NCBI GenBank assembly: GCA_016722375.1
Contig: JADKJG010000006.1
Location: 248,001 to 312,000 of the forward strand
Reading direction: 5' to 3'
DNA from: Bacteroidota bacterium
GTDB taxonomy: Bacteria > Bacteroidota > Bacteroidia > Chitinophagales > LD1
Length of the DNA stretch: 64,000 nucleotides
The notes below the pieces were generated by a model that ran no database searches, had not been told where the DNA came from, and was given only the letters and a program-made list of their open reading frames with translations. Below, in pieces: positions 1-7,488 of this stretch (its first letter is position 1; every line of letters starts with the position of its first letter). The position numbers and the translations under genes are program-made.

Positions 1-2
1 CT

Positions 3-164
3 ACTATGCTTTTAATGCCGCTTAAAATCTTTCATAACTTCTTTGTTTATAAGAAGGTATTGGCAAGTATTTTTTGGGACTATTTTGGTTTTGCGGAGTT
101 TGTCCTGATTCAAAAACCGGTAGAGGCAAAGACCAACACAGAAAGGCAGACTATTAAGTATTAA
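3..164 (+). CDS. C-terminal end of an unidentified protein (cut by window start)
   Basis: An open frame enters from the left edge and ends at a TAA at 162-164, giving the last 53 residues of a protein. The visible tail is rich in Phe, Tyr and Trp early on and ends in a polar stretch rich in Lys, Thr and Gln. No motif is recognisable in this fragment, so no function is proposed. It lies 63 bp upstream of tatC on the same strand; the spacing neither requires nor excludes co-transcription. Confidence 0.5.
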   Translation, partial: TMLLMPLKIFHNFFVYKKVLASIFWDYFGFAEFVLIQKPVEAKTNTERQTIKY

Positions 165-227
165 TGACTGTTTCTCCTGCTTCGATGCTTATAGAAAATA
201 GTTAACGAATGCTGTTACATTCGCGCC

Positions 228-1073
228 ATGATAGGCAAAGATAGCTCTGGAAATCCCGAAGCGGAGATGGGCTTTTTCGACCATGTAGAGGCACTTCGAT
301 GGCACCTCATCCGTTCAGTTATTGCAATTGTTTTATCGTCCTCCTTGGTGGGCGTTTACTACGAGTTTGTTTTTAACAAGATCATTTTGGGGATACAGTT
401 CAAAGACTTTCCTACCTACCGGTTGATGTGTTGGGTTTCGACCAAACTACCTTTTCTGAAAGATATTTGTATAGATAAGGATATGGTCATCCCTTTATTG
501 AATACCTCTTTGTTCGGGCAAATCACCTTGCTATTTCAATATTCTATCATTATCGGGCTGGTTATTTCATTTCCCTATCTCATCTGGGAATTGTGGCGGT
601 TTGTGGCTCCTGCATTGAAACCAGAGGAACAAAAAAAGGTAGGCAAAGTGATTTTGGGTTCATCGGGATTCTTTTTTCTTGGGGTGACATTTTCCTACTT
701 TGTTATCATTCCATTTTCAGTAAATTTTGCTGTGAACTTTTCTATCAGTCCGAGCATCAAAAACAATTTCACGATTGATAATTATATAGATTTCTTTACG
801 GTCATGCTGCTTGCTATCGGTGCGGTGTTTGAAATGCCCGTCATTGTATATTTCCTTTCAAAATTAGGAATTCTGAAGTCCGCAATTATGCGGAAGAGCA
901 GGAGATATGCTATACTGGTAATCGTCATTGTGGCGGGTATTATCACCCCTTCGCCTGATGTGTTCACTCAATGCCTTGTGGCGGTTCCGATTTATATCTT
1001 GTTTGAATTCAGCATCTTCATTGCTGCACGCAATGAGAAGAAACGTGAAAAGGAATTAAACGTGGAATCTTAA
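228..1073 (+). CDS. tatC: Sec-independent (twin-arginine) protein translocase subunit TatC
   Basis: TatC is the inner-membrane receptor that recognises twin-arginine signal peptides and, with TatA-type subunits, moves folded proteins across the membrane. The 281-residue product starts with the family signature FFDHVEALRWHL (residues 16-27), then shows about six hydrophobic helices, the cytoplasmic loop with PYLIWELWRFVAPALKPEE, an FEMPV segment carrying the conserved membrane Glu, and the late ITPSPD turn. The first periplasmic loop is longer than in E. coli TatC and contains several charged residues and two Cys, as is common in Bacteroidota. The stop is 11 bp before rpiB, so the two are probably one transcript. 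No tatA-type gene is seen in this window. Confidence 0.96.
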   Translation: MIGKDSSGNPEAEMGFFDHVEALRWHLIRSVIAIVLSSSLVGVYYEFVFNKIILGIQFKDFPTYRLMCWVSTKLPFLKDICIDKDMVIPLLNTSLFGQITLLFQYSIIIGLVISFPYLIWELWRFVAPALKPEEQKKVGKVILGSSGFFFLGVTFSYFVIIPFSVNFAVNFSISPSIKNNFTIDNYIDFFTVMLLAIGAVFEMPVIVYFLSKLGILKSAIMRKSRRYAILVIVIVAGIITPSPDVFTQCLVAVPIYILFEFSIFIAARNEKKREKELNVES

Positions 1074-1084
1074 AACAATAGATA

Positions 1085-1513
1085 ATGAAAATAGCGATAG
1101 GCAGCGACCATGCGGGGTTTGAATGCAAAACAGAATTGATAAAATTCCTAATCACTCACGGATTAGAGGTGAAGGATTTTGGTACTTATTCCAATGAATC
1201 GGCAGACTATCCTGATTTCGCTCATCCGGTATCTGTTGAGGTGGCAACTGGCAGATTTGATTTTGGTATCCTGATTTGCGGAAGTGCCAACGGGGTCGCA
1301 ATGACGGCTAATAAGCATCAAGGAATCCGGGCGGCCATTGCTTGGAAACCGGAACTAGCCCAACTGGCTCGCCAACACAACGATGCCAATATTCTATGTC
1401 TTCCCGCGCGGTTCATTTCCATTGAAGAAGCCAAGCAATTTGCACTTCTTTTTATTCAAACTCCTTTTGAAGGTGGACGACATCAAAGAAGAGTAGATAA
1501 AATTTCCTGTTGA
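1085..1513 (+). CDS. rpiB: Ribose 5-phosphate isomerase B
   Basis: RpiB interconverts ribose 5-phosphate and ribulose 5-phosphate in the non-oxidative pentose phosphate pathway. The 142-residue protein has the RpiB/LacAB fold signatures: the N-terminal IGSDHAGF with Asp8-His9, the SADYPDFA segment, and ILICGSANGVAMTANK carrying Cys65, at the position of the catalytic Cys of E. coli RpiB. The usual CGTG is CGSANG here, close to the CGSGNG version common in Bacteroidota. The C-terminal HQRRVDKI is also typical. It sits between tatC and the E1 dehydrogenase with gaps of 11 and 14 bp, suggesting a three-gene operon. Confidence 0.95.
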   Translation: MKIAIGSDHAGFECKTELIKFLITHGLEVKDFGTYSNESADYPDFAHPVSVEVATGRFDFGILICGSANGVAMTANKHQGIRAAIAWKPELAQLARQHNDANILCLPARFISIEEAKQFALLFIQTPFEGGRHQRRVDKISC

Positions 1514-1527
1514 TTTAATTTACCGAC

Positions 1528-3504
1528 ATGGTCTTTGAACGAAAGGATATTTCCAACGATGAGCTAATACGTCTTTATAAGCTCATCCTGAAACCGCGGG
1601 TGATTGAAGAGCGCATGCTCAAGTTGCTGCGGCAGGGGAGGGTGAGCAAATGGTTTTCGGGTATTGGCCAAGAGGCTATTTCGGTAGGTGTTACTGCCGC
1701 CTTGCAGGACGACGAATATGTTTGTCCGCTGCACCGCAACCTCGGAGTTTTTACAACCAGGAATTGCAATTTCCAGCAGTTGTTTGAACAATTTCAGGGA
1801 AAGGCAGGAGGATTTTCGCAAGGCAGAGAGCGCAGTTTCCATTTCGGCGCGAACCAGCATCACATCGTAGGAATGATTTCACATCTCGGTCCGCAGCTTT
1901 GTCTGGGTGACGGGATTGCGCTTGCTTCCAAACTGAAAAAAGAAAAGAAAATCACGGTGGCCTTTACCGGTGATGGCGGCACCAGCGAAGGTGATTTCCA
2001 CGAGGCCTGCAACATTGCCGCCGTTTGGGACTTACCCATTATCATCTTGATTGAAAATAATGGTTACGGACTTTCGACTCCGGTCAACGAGCAATTTCGT
2101 TGCAAGTATCTGGCGGAACGTGCTGTCGGCTATGGGATGAAAGGATTGACCATAGATGGCAACAATATTTTGGAAGTCTATCAAACCGTTAAGCAACTGG
2201 CAAAAGAAATGAGAGATAATCCTCATCCCGTTCTGCTAGAATGTATGACTTTCCGTATGCGCGGACATGAAGAGGCGAGCGGAGTGAAATACGTTCCGAA
2301 AGAACTGCTCGAAGAATGGGCGAAGAAAGACCCTATTGCAAACTATGAAGACTGGCTGATAGACCAAGGCATTATCTCCCCCGACTATCCCGAACTGTTG
2401 AAAGCAGAAATGGACAAGGAGGTTCGCGCCGCTTTTGATGCCGCAGATAAGCAACCAGATGTGGTCGCTGATTCCGAAAAAGAACTGTCAGAAGTTTATG
2501 CGCCTTTCTCCTCAAACAACAAACAACCGACAACAAACAACCGACAACTGAAAAGATTTGTTGATGCTGTTTCCGATGGTCTTTATCAAAGTATGGAACG
2601 CTTTGACAATCTGGTCATCATGGGTCAGGATGTGGCGGAGTATGGAGGCGTGTTTAAAATCACGGATGGATTTGTAGAAAAGTTTGGAAAGGAAAGAGTA
2701 CGCAATACTCCAATTTGTGAAAGCGGAATTTTGAGTGCTGCACTGGGCATGAGCGTGCAGGGAATGAAGACCGTGGTGGAGATGCAGTTTGCTGATTTTG
2801 TCGCGACGGGATTCAATGCCGTTGTCAATAACATCGCCAAATCATATTGGCGTTGGGGGCAAAATGCAGATGTGGTGGTTCGGATGCCGACCGGTGCCGG
2901 TGTAGGTGCGGGGCCTTTTCATTCGCAAAGCAATGAAGCCTGGTTTTTTCACGTACCTGGTTTGAAAATTGTTTATCCCGCTTTCCCGGAAGATGCCAAA
3001 GGACTTTTGTGCGCGGCTATTGAAGACCCGAATCCGATCATGTATTTTGAACACAAAGCACTTTACCGAAGTATTGAAGACAAAGTACCAAATGATTATT
3101 TCACCATCGAAATCGGAAAAGCAAAACTGGTGAGCGAAGGAGACGATGTTTCCATCATTACCTACGGTGCCGGTGTGCATTGGGCTTTAGAAACTATAAA
3201 ACAGGAAAATATTTCTGCCGACATCCTCGATTTGCGAACCCTGATTCCTTTCGATAAAGAAGCGATTGAAACCACGGCGAAGAAAACCGGCAAGGTCATC
3301 ATCCTTCACGAAGACACTTTGATAGGAGGCATCGGCGGAGAAATCTCGGCTTATATCACCGAGAACTTTTTTGAATACTTAGACGCACCCGTCATGCGCA
3401 GTGCATCTTTGGATACTCCGGTGCCCTTCGCTATTCCACTCGAAAAAAACTTCCTGCCAACAAAAAGATTTAAAGAAAAACTACTGAAACTGATTCAGTA
3501 CTAA
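1528..3504 (+). CDS. Fused E1 alpha/beta subunit of a 2-oxoacid dehydrogenase (branched-chain or pyruvate type)
   Basis: E1 performs the thiamine-diphosphate-dependent decarboxylation of a 2-oxoacid and acetylates or acylates the lipoyl group of E2. Residues 1 to about 310 are a complete E1-alpha domain with the ThDP motif GDGGTSEGD (148-156) ending in ENNGYG (176-181). Residues from about 342 to 658 are a complete E1-beta (transketolase pyrimidine-binding plus C-terminal) domain with GQDVAEYGGVF and RNTPICESG. The two are joined by a low-complexity Asn/Gln/Thr linker (about 328-341). Alpha and beta subunits are separate genes in many bacteria; single-chain fusions are common in Bacteroidota. 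Substrate (branched-chain 2-oxoacid or pyruvate) cannot be decided from sequence alone. It converges on the RidA gene with a 4-bp overlap of the 3' ends. Confidence 0.9.
   Translation: MVFERKDISNDELIRLYKLILKPRVIEERMLKLLRQGRVSKWFSGIGQEAISVGVTAALQDDEYVCPLHRNLGVFTTRNCNFQQLFEQFQGKAGGFSQGRERSFHFGANQHHIVGMISHLGPQLCLGDGIALASKLKKEKKITVAFTGDGGTSEGDFHEACNIAAVWDLPIIILIENNGYGLSTPVNEQFRCKYLAERAVGYGMKGLTIDGNNILEVYQTVKQLAKEMRDNPHPVLLECMTFRMRGHEEASGVKYVPKELLEEWAKKDPIANYEDWLIDQGIISPDYPELLKAEMDKEVRAAFDAADKQPDVVADSEKELSEVYAPFSSNNKQPTTNNRQLKRFVDAVSDGLYQSMERFDNLVIMGQDVAEYGGVFKITDGFVEKFGKERVRNTPICESGILSAALGMSVQGMKTVVEMQFADFVATGFNAVVNNIAKSYWRWGQNADVVVRMPTGAGVGAGPFHSQSNEAWFFHVPGLKIVYPAFPEDAKGLLCAAIEDPNPIMYFEHKALYRSIEDKVPNDYFTIEIGKAKLVSEGDDVSIITYGAGVHWALETIKQENISADILDLRTLIPFDKEAIETTAKKTGKVIILHEDTLIGGIGGEISAYITENFFEYLDAPVMRSASLDTPVPFAIPLEKNFLPTKRFKEKLLKLIQY
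2518..2548 (+). repeat. 14-bp tandem repeat encoding the E1 alpha/beta linker
   Basis: The 14-bp unit AACAAACAACCGAC occurs twice in direct succession and then begins again (AAC), 31 bp in all. Because 14 is not a multiple of three, the two copies are read in different frames, giving an Asn/Gln/Thr/Pro/Arg-rich linker between the two halves of the E1 fusion. A change of one unit would shift the beta domain out of frame. Confidence 0.8.
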
Positions 3505-3905
3505 ACGCTTGCTATCACTTTCAATTCAATAGCAATCGGGGAGGGGAGGGCCGTTACTTCCACCGTCGTGCGGCAAGGTTGGTTGTCTTTAAAATATTCC
3601 GCATAAATGCGATTGTAAGTATTGAAGTCGCGTTTCATGTTCACCAAAAAGACGGTCACGTCCACAATTTTATCCCAATTGCTTCCGGCTTCATCCAAGG
3701 CGATCTTCACATTCTTGAAAACCGAATGTACCTGTGCTTCGAAATCAAACTCCAGATAATTTCCATGCTGGTCTAATTTCAATCCCGGCACACCGTCCTT
3801 CCCTGCTTCGCGCGGGCCCATGCCTGAAACAAAAAGAAGGTTTCCCACTTTTTTGGTGGACGGATAAAGACCCATGGGGGTAGGAAGTTGATTTTCATTC
3901 TTCAT
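3501..3905 (-). CDS. RidA family protein (enamine/imine deaminase)
   Basis: RidA (YjgF/YER057c/UK114) proteins hydrolyse reactive enamine/imine intermediates made by PLP enzymes. The 134-residue product has the family core: LYPSTKKVGNLLFVSGMGP, a segment with DEAGSNWDKIVDVTVFL, and the Arg-containing CRTTVEVTALP near the C terminus, where the conserved Arg binds the substrate carboxylate. I start at the ATG at 3903-3905; an upstream in-frame ATG at 3938 would add 11 residues not typical of the family. A second RidA paralogue is at 47847-48230. The 3' end overlaps the end of the E1 gene by 4 bp in convergent orientation. Confidence 0.88.
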   Translation of the reverse strand: MKNENQLPTPMGLYPSTKKVGNLLFVSGMGPREAGKDGVPGLKLDQHGNYLEFDFEAQVHSVFKNVKIALDEAGSNWDKIVDVTVFLVNMKRDFNTYNRIYAEYFKDNQPCRTTVEVTALPSPIAIELKVIASV

Positions 3906-4085
3906 GACTGTATCTATTTCGAGCCGAAAATAATTCATATCCGCAAAGAGTAATTTTATTGAGTCGGATTGGATAGCGCCTTCATTGGAATAGGGATAAC
4001 ACTGAGTTTGGTTGATATTCCAGCTCGACGAGTCTTAATAATAAGTCGAGAAAGTGTCATGCCACTTCACGAAAATACTTGCAAA

Positions 4086-4206
4086 GGGTCTGTTCACTAA
4101 ACTGTGTCATAATATATATATAGGTATAATAGCCGGGTGGCTTGGCGAAACCTAAACTGGCGTATATCCGCCATATAACAACGGTTGGCTTGCCGCTGGT
4201 TTTTCA
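4086..4206 (+). repeat. Copy A of a ~115-bp dispersed direct repeat
   Basis: This copy begins GGGTCTGTTCACTAAACTGT and continues through a TA-rich stretch, GCCGGGTGGCTTGGC, CCTAAACTGGCGTATAT and CGGTTGGCTTGCCGC. It aligns with copy B (5535-5648), with two short indels and a handful of substitutions. The first ~25 bp resemble terminal inverted repeats of IS256-like (Mutator-type) elements as I remember them, but no transposase or oppositely oriented end is present. The interval 3939-4085 before it contains no gene I can support. Confidence 0.85.
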
Positions 4207-4279
4207 TCGGCGCGAATATGAAAGGTTTTGGGGCAAACAAAATTGGTTTTTGAACAGGCAGGAGCAATTAGACAAAAAC

Positions 4280-4314
4280 AAAAAAGGCGCTCCGGTTAAG
4301 GAAGTGCCTTTTTT
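4280..4314 (-). terminator. Intrinsic terminator, bidirectional, for the fibronectin-III gene
   Basis: A 12-bp stem (4280-4291 with 4303-4314) has an A6 run on one side and a T6 run on the other, so it can act in both directions. It lies just beyond the stop codon of the minus-strand gene at 4335-5024. Confidence 0.75.
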
Positions 4315-4334
4315 GTTGACAATTCATTTTTGCT

Positions 4335-5024
4335 TTACTCAAGTGGAAGGGTAAGACGGATGGCGATGATTTCGCTATATCCATCAAATCCAACGCGACT
4401 TAAGGTTGCTATTCGGATATAATATTTCTCTCCCGGAATAAGGCCAGAAATATTTGCCAAAGCTTTTTCAGCTTCCACTACTATCGGCCACCCCTGAGCC
4501 GGATTGGTGCTCAACTCAACCCGGTAGCCCGAATTTTTGTTTACCACTTTCCATTTCAGAACAATTGAACCAATAGAAGCCCCGTTTCTTGCCTTCACCC
4601 ATTCTGTAGCAGAAAGAATTCCCACCGGGCTATAAGAGTCACGAATTTTCATGCCACTGCTTGCTCCAATCTCCCGGTTACCCTTCGATTTGAATTCTAC
4701 ATAGTTGCGCAGGTCAGACATCTTAGTGTTGAATTCCGCCAAACGTTCATCGCGGATAATCGTCACCTCCGGGCCTCCGGGCATGGCACCTTCAGCAACC
4801 TCCAGCGCATCTATAGCGAGGGTTACGTCGGCCAGCGAAGGATCTGGATCAGGGAAGTTCAAATTTCCCAGCATCTTCCGCACAATCTCTCGCGCCTCGA
4901 CGATTTTATCGCCCACGCTCAATTTAGCGAGTTCGAGTTTAATAATTAGTAACAAAACAAATGCAGAAAACTGCTGTTGGAATTTGCGCTCTTGGCGCTT
5001 TCCTTTCTTCATGGTTTTTTTCAT
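4335..5024 (-). CDS. Small fibronectin type III domain protein of unknown role
   Basis: The 229-residue product has a Lys/Arg-rich N terminus, a hydrophobic stretch (SAFVLLLIIKLELAKL) that may be part of a helix, a segment with GNLNFPDPDPSLADVT, and then a helical region. From about residue 145 there is a fibronectin type III-like domain: a core Trp in VLKWKVV, the GYRVELST strand, and LIPGEKYYIRIATLSRVGFDGYSE. No cleavable signal peptide is evident. I start at the ATG at 5022-5024 (MKKTMKKGKR); an earlier in-frame ATG at 5066 is less likely. The same architecture, broken by frameshifts, recurs at 57682-58392 (compare GNPVNFPF and LADW there). A 21-bp tandem array lies about 240 bp upstream. 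Function unknown. Confidence 0.7.
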   Translation of the reverse strand: MKKTMKKGKRQERKFQQQFSAFVLLLIIKLELAKLSVGDKIVEAREIVRKMLGNLNFPDPDPSLADVTLAIDALEVAEGAMPGGPEVTIIRDERLAEFNTKMSDLRNYVEFKSKGNREIGASSGMKIRDSYSPVGILSATEWVKARNGASIGSIVLKWKVVNKNSGYRVELSTNPAQGWPIVVEAEKALANISGLIPGEKYYIRIATLSRVGFDGYSEIIAIRLTLPLE

Positions 5025-5264
5025 GATTTTTGGTTTTAATTTGGTTATATAATAATGAATTGTCAAATTTGCTCCCCGGTTTCAGACGTCCACTGTGTGG
5101 CTTTTAATCTTTCGTTCCGGCTTACCCTATCTTTTACGCAACCAAACAATAAAAGGTTACAAAGTAGTTGCTCATCTTGTATTGTTTAAAGTTATTTATA
5201 ATTAGTTAATTGCTTTTCTTGTAAGGCTTTATATATGATTTTTGCCTCTAAAATAATTTTCGAA

Positions 5265-5537
5265 TATTTTTTGGAACCCTCTCATTTTTCTAGTAGGAAA
5301 AGTCTCTTTTCTAGTAGGAAATCTCTGAATACTAGTGGGAAAAGTCCTTTTTCTTATAGGAAATCTCTTAATACTAGTGGGAAAAGTCTCTTTTCTAGTA
5401 GGAAATCTCTCTTTTCTAGTGAGAAAAGTCTCTTTTCCAGTGGGAAATCTTTCTTTTCTAGTAGGAAACCTCTCTTTTCCAGTGAGAAATCTATGTATGT
5501 TAGAGAGAAAAGCCTCTTTGTTATAATGAAATCCGGG
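5265..5537. repeat. 21-bp-period degenerate tandem array 1 (about 13 units)
   Basis: Twelve consecutive 21-bp units run from 5286 to 5537 and one weak unit precedes them. The consensus is TTTTCTAGT(A/G)GGAAA followed by AGTCTC or TCTCTC. Over units 1-8 the two endings alternate, giving a 42-bp higher-order period. Units are contiguous, with no unique spacers, so this is not a CRISPR array. Both strands stay open because 21 is a multiple of three, but the heptad peptides look like a by-product. The last three bases (GGG) are also the first of repeat copy B. The stretch 5067-5264 is AT-rich with no supported gene. Confidence 0.92.
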
Positions 5538-5648
5538 ACTGTTCACTAAACTGTGTCATACTATATATAGGTATCAGCCGGGTGGCTTGGCAAAACCTAA
5601 ACTTGCGTATATCTGCCATATAACGGTTGGCTTGCCGCAGGTTTTTTT
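5535..5648 (+). repeat. Copy B of the ~115-bp dispersed direct repeat
   Basis: It begins GGGACTGTTCACTAAACTGT and ends CTTGCCGCAGGTTTTTT, matching copy A at 4086-4206 in the same orientation. Differences are mostly single substitutions, a shortened TA run and a 3-bp deletion. It directly abuts array 1. The copies bracket the fibronectin-III gene and array 1, a segment of about 1.4 kb. Confidence 0.85.
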
Positions 5649-5728
5649 AGATTTATGGTGGGGAATAGATGTTATGAGCAATACTTTTGACCAAAATATA
5701 ACATGAAGATTGACGAATATCATATTAA

Positions 5729-5890
5729 CCCTAAGAAGCTGTTTGGATTTGTGTCAGAAAGTTTTTTAGAATGAAAATCTTTCGTAGAACTCACTGATTT
5801 TCGCAGAAAAGGAACCAAAATCTACGAGTTTCTGCGAGTCCTGTGGGAAATATTAATTTACGATTAATAAATCCAAACAGCTTCTAAGGG
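5729..5890. mobile_element. MITE-like element with 22-bp terminal inverted repeats
   Basis: The left end (5729-5750, CCCTAAGAAGCTGTTTGGAT...) and the right end (5869-5890) are inverted copies of each other with one mismatch in 22. The 162-bp interior has no meaningful reading frame but contains a partly self-complementary region (TCTGCG/CGCAGA-type motifs). No clear target duplication was found. The element ends 18 bp before the first possible start of the octaheme cytochrome gene, which lacks its N terminus. Confidence 0.7.
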
Positions 5891-5907
5891 ATTCTTCAAA
5901 AAATAAT

Positions 5908-6606
5908 TTGGCAGTAAACGAAGGGATGGTCCTATTTCACAGTAAACTGAAAAATGAGGAATGCACTAGTTGTCATTCAGATCATAATGGATTACATCCA
6001 CAAAAGTCAATTAAGCATTTCGACCACGACCTTCTTTCGGCTGACATGAAAATAAACTGCAACAGTTGTCATGGCAAACCAGTGGATAAACTGCATGACC
6101 AACTCTCCACCTCTTGCAACAGTTGCCATAACACAAACAGTTGGAAGTCTACAGGAATGTTTAATCATGACATGATTACAGGAGTAGATAAAACTAACTG
6201 CACTTCTTGTCATCAGAAACCTACCGATTCCTTTCATCAATTGTTGCAAGACAATTGTGATAAGTGCCACTCAACAAGCAAATGGAAGCCTTCTACCTTC
6301 GACCATTCATCCTATTTTATTCTAGATAAAGACCACAATGCAGAATGTATCACCTGCCATACCAATAATAATTTCAGCTCTTACACCTGCTATGGTTGCC
6401 ACGAACATTCTGAAAATAAAATCATTAGTAAACATCAGAAGCATGGTATTTCCAATTTTTCTGATTGTGCTTCTTGTCACCGTAGCGGTGATGAACATGA
6501 TATCCGGATAGATATGAGAGGGAAGCAAGAAATGAATCAAAATGATGTCAATAAAGTGAAGGACTATATTAAGTCAGACAAGAAACACCACAAAGAAAAG
6601 GACTAA
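5908..6606 (+). CDS. Octaheme c-type cytochrome, probably N-terminally truncated
   Basis: The 232-residue frame holds eight CxxCH heme-binding motifs (CTSCH, CNSCH, CNSCH, CTSCH, CDKCH, CITCH, CYGCH, CASCH) with extra His residues spaced as in cytochrome c3/doubled-CXXCH proteins, so each heme could be bis-His ligated. Such proteins carry electrons in the periplasm or at the cell surface. No signal peptide is visible; the frame continues upstream only to a stop inside the MITE-like element at 5729-5890, and the nominal start is a TTG at 5908 (first ATG at 5926). This suggests the original 5' end was removed. The downstream gene is a cytochrome b561-like protein, a plausible redox partner. It may be a remnant. 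Confidence 0.75.
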   Translation: MAVNEGMVLFHSKLKNEECTSCHSDHNGLHPQKSIKHFDHDLLSADMKINCNSCHGKPVDKLHDQLSTSCNSCHNTNSWKSTGMFNHDMITGVDKTNCTSCHQKPTDSFHQLLQDNCDKCHSTSKWKPSTFDHSSYFILDKDHNAECITCHTNNNFSSYTCYGCHEHSENKIISKHQKHGISNFSDCASCHRSGDEHDIRIDMRGKQEMNQNDVNKVKDYIKSDKKHHKEKD

Positions 6607-6746
6607 AGCGATGATTAATTCTTCTCCTCCCATAGGGTCCCCAATGCTTCGCAAAGGGAAACTCTGCAGGTGGGCGGAAGTTGAAATCTGAAAAAACACA
6701 GCACTCAAAATTGAGTTATTCTTCAACAAGCTAAAAATTAAACATT

Positions 6747-7332
6747 ATGGAAACGACTACGACAAAGTATTCTACCGTATATCGGATTGTTCATTGGGCA
6801 ATAGCTATATCATTTTTTACTATTGCTAAACACCATCTTTCTGCGATTAACTTGGCTGAATAAGAATAATATGGCGGATATCATGCAAGAGTATTTGAAA
6901 GGAGCAGGTCAATCTTTATCGCAAGACCAAGTAATTGCAATGGCCAAGAAAATTCGAGAACCGATGTGGAACTGGCATATTTATATCGGCTATATTTTGG
7001 TCGGATTACTCAGCATTCGTTTCGCCCTTCCGTTTTTCGGAGAAATGGAATTTCAAAATCCATTAGCTGCGGGTATATCCACCAAAATAAAATTTCAAAG
7101 GTGGATTTACATTATCCTCTATGTATGTATCGTTATTTCGTTAGTAACCGGATTATTGATAAAGTTTGGTCCGAAGTCTCTCCGAGAGCCTATGGAAGAA
7201 ATCCATGCACTTGGCATTTACTATATCGTGCCGTTTATCATCATCCATTTGGCAGGTATATTAATCGCAGAATTTACAGACCCAAAAGGAATTGTTTCAA
7301 GAATAATCAGCGGCTCTGATCATAGCGTTTAA
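6747..7332 (+). CDS. Cytochrome b561-like membrane protein, interrupted by a frameshift
   Basis: The start (METTTTKYSTVYRIVHWAIA) is in one frame and the rest, from LNTIFLRLTWLNKNN onward, in another. Removing one T from the T6 run at 6813-6818 restores a single frame of about 194 residues reading AIAISFLLLLNTIF. The repaired protein has four transmembrane helices and His residues in RIVHW, WNWHIYIG, EEIHALG and IIIHLAG, as expected for two b-type hemes in the cytochrome b561/Ni-Fe hydrogenase cytochrome b group. It would pass electrons between quinone and a periplasmic partner; the multiheme cytochrome upstream is a candidate. The frameshift could be a sequencing error, a real mutation, or slippage at the T run. 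Confidence 0.75.
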
Positions 7333-7488
7333 ATATGAAAAGAGTAAACTAGCTTAGCGCAGAGTCCTTTTCCCAAAATATTTTTCTAATGAATGATTTG
7401 GGCGATGAACAAATTGCCTGATGGTAAATTCAACCTTGCGCTTGTCTGCATCTGTTTTATATTCGCGGCACAATACAAAAAACTGCAC

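Noticed and set aside
4086..4206. Integron attC-like site (TATAACAACGG and GGTTGGC resemblance)
   Set aside because: The expected complementary GTTRRRY/RYYYAAC boxes are not both present and there is no integrase or cassette arrangement.
4142..4354. 70-residue frame starting in repeat copy A
   Set aside because: It begins inside a repeat, runs through a strong bidirectional terminator and overlaps the end of the opposite-strand gene.
5235..5549. Open frames on both strands giving heptad peptides (FSSRKSL and similar) in array 1
   Set aside because: A 21-bp tandem repeat stays open in several frames automatically; there is no start context or family match, and units vary without codon-like bias.
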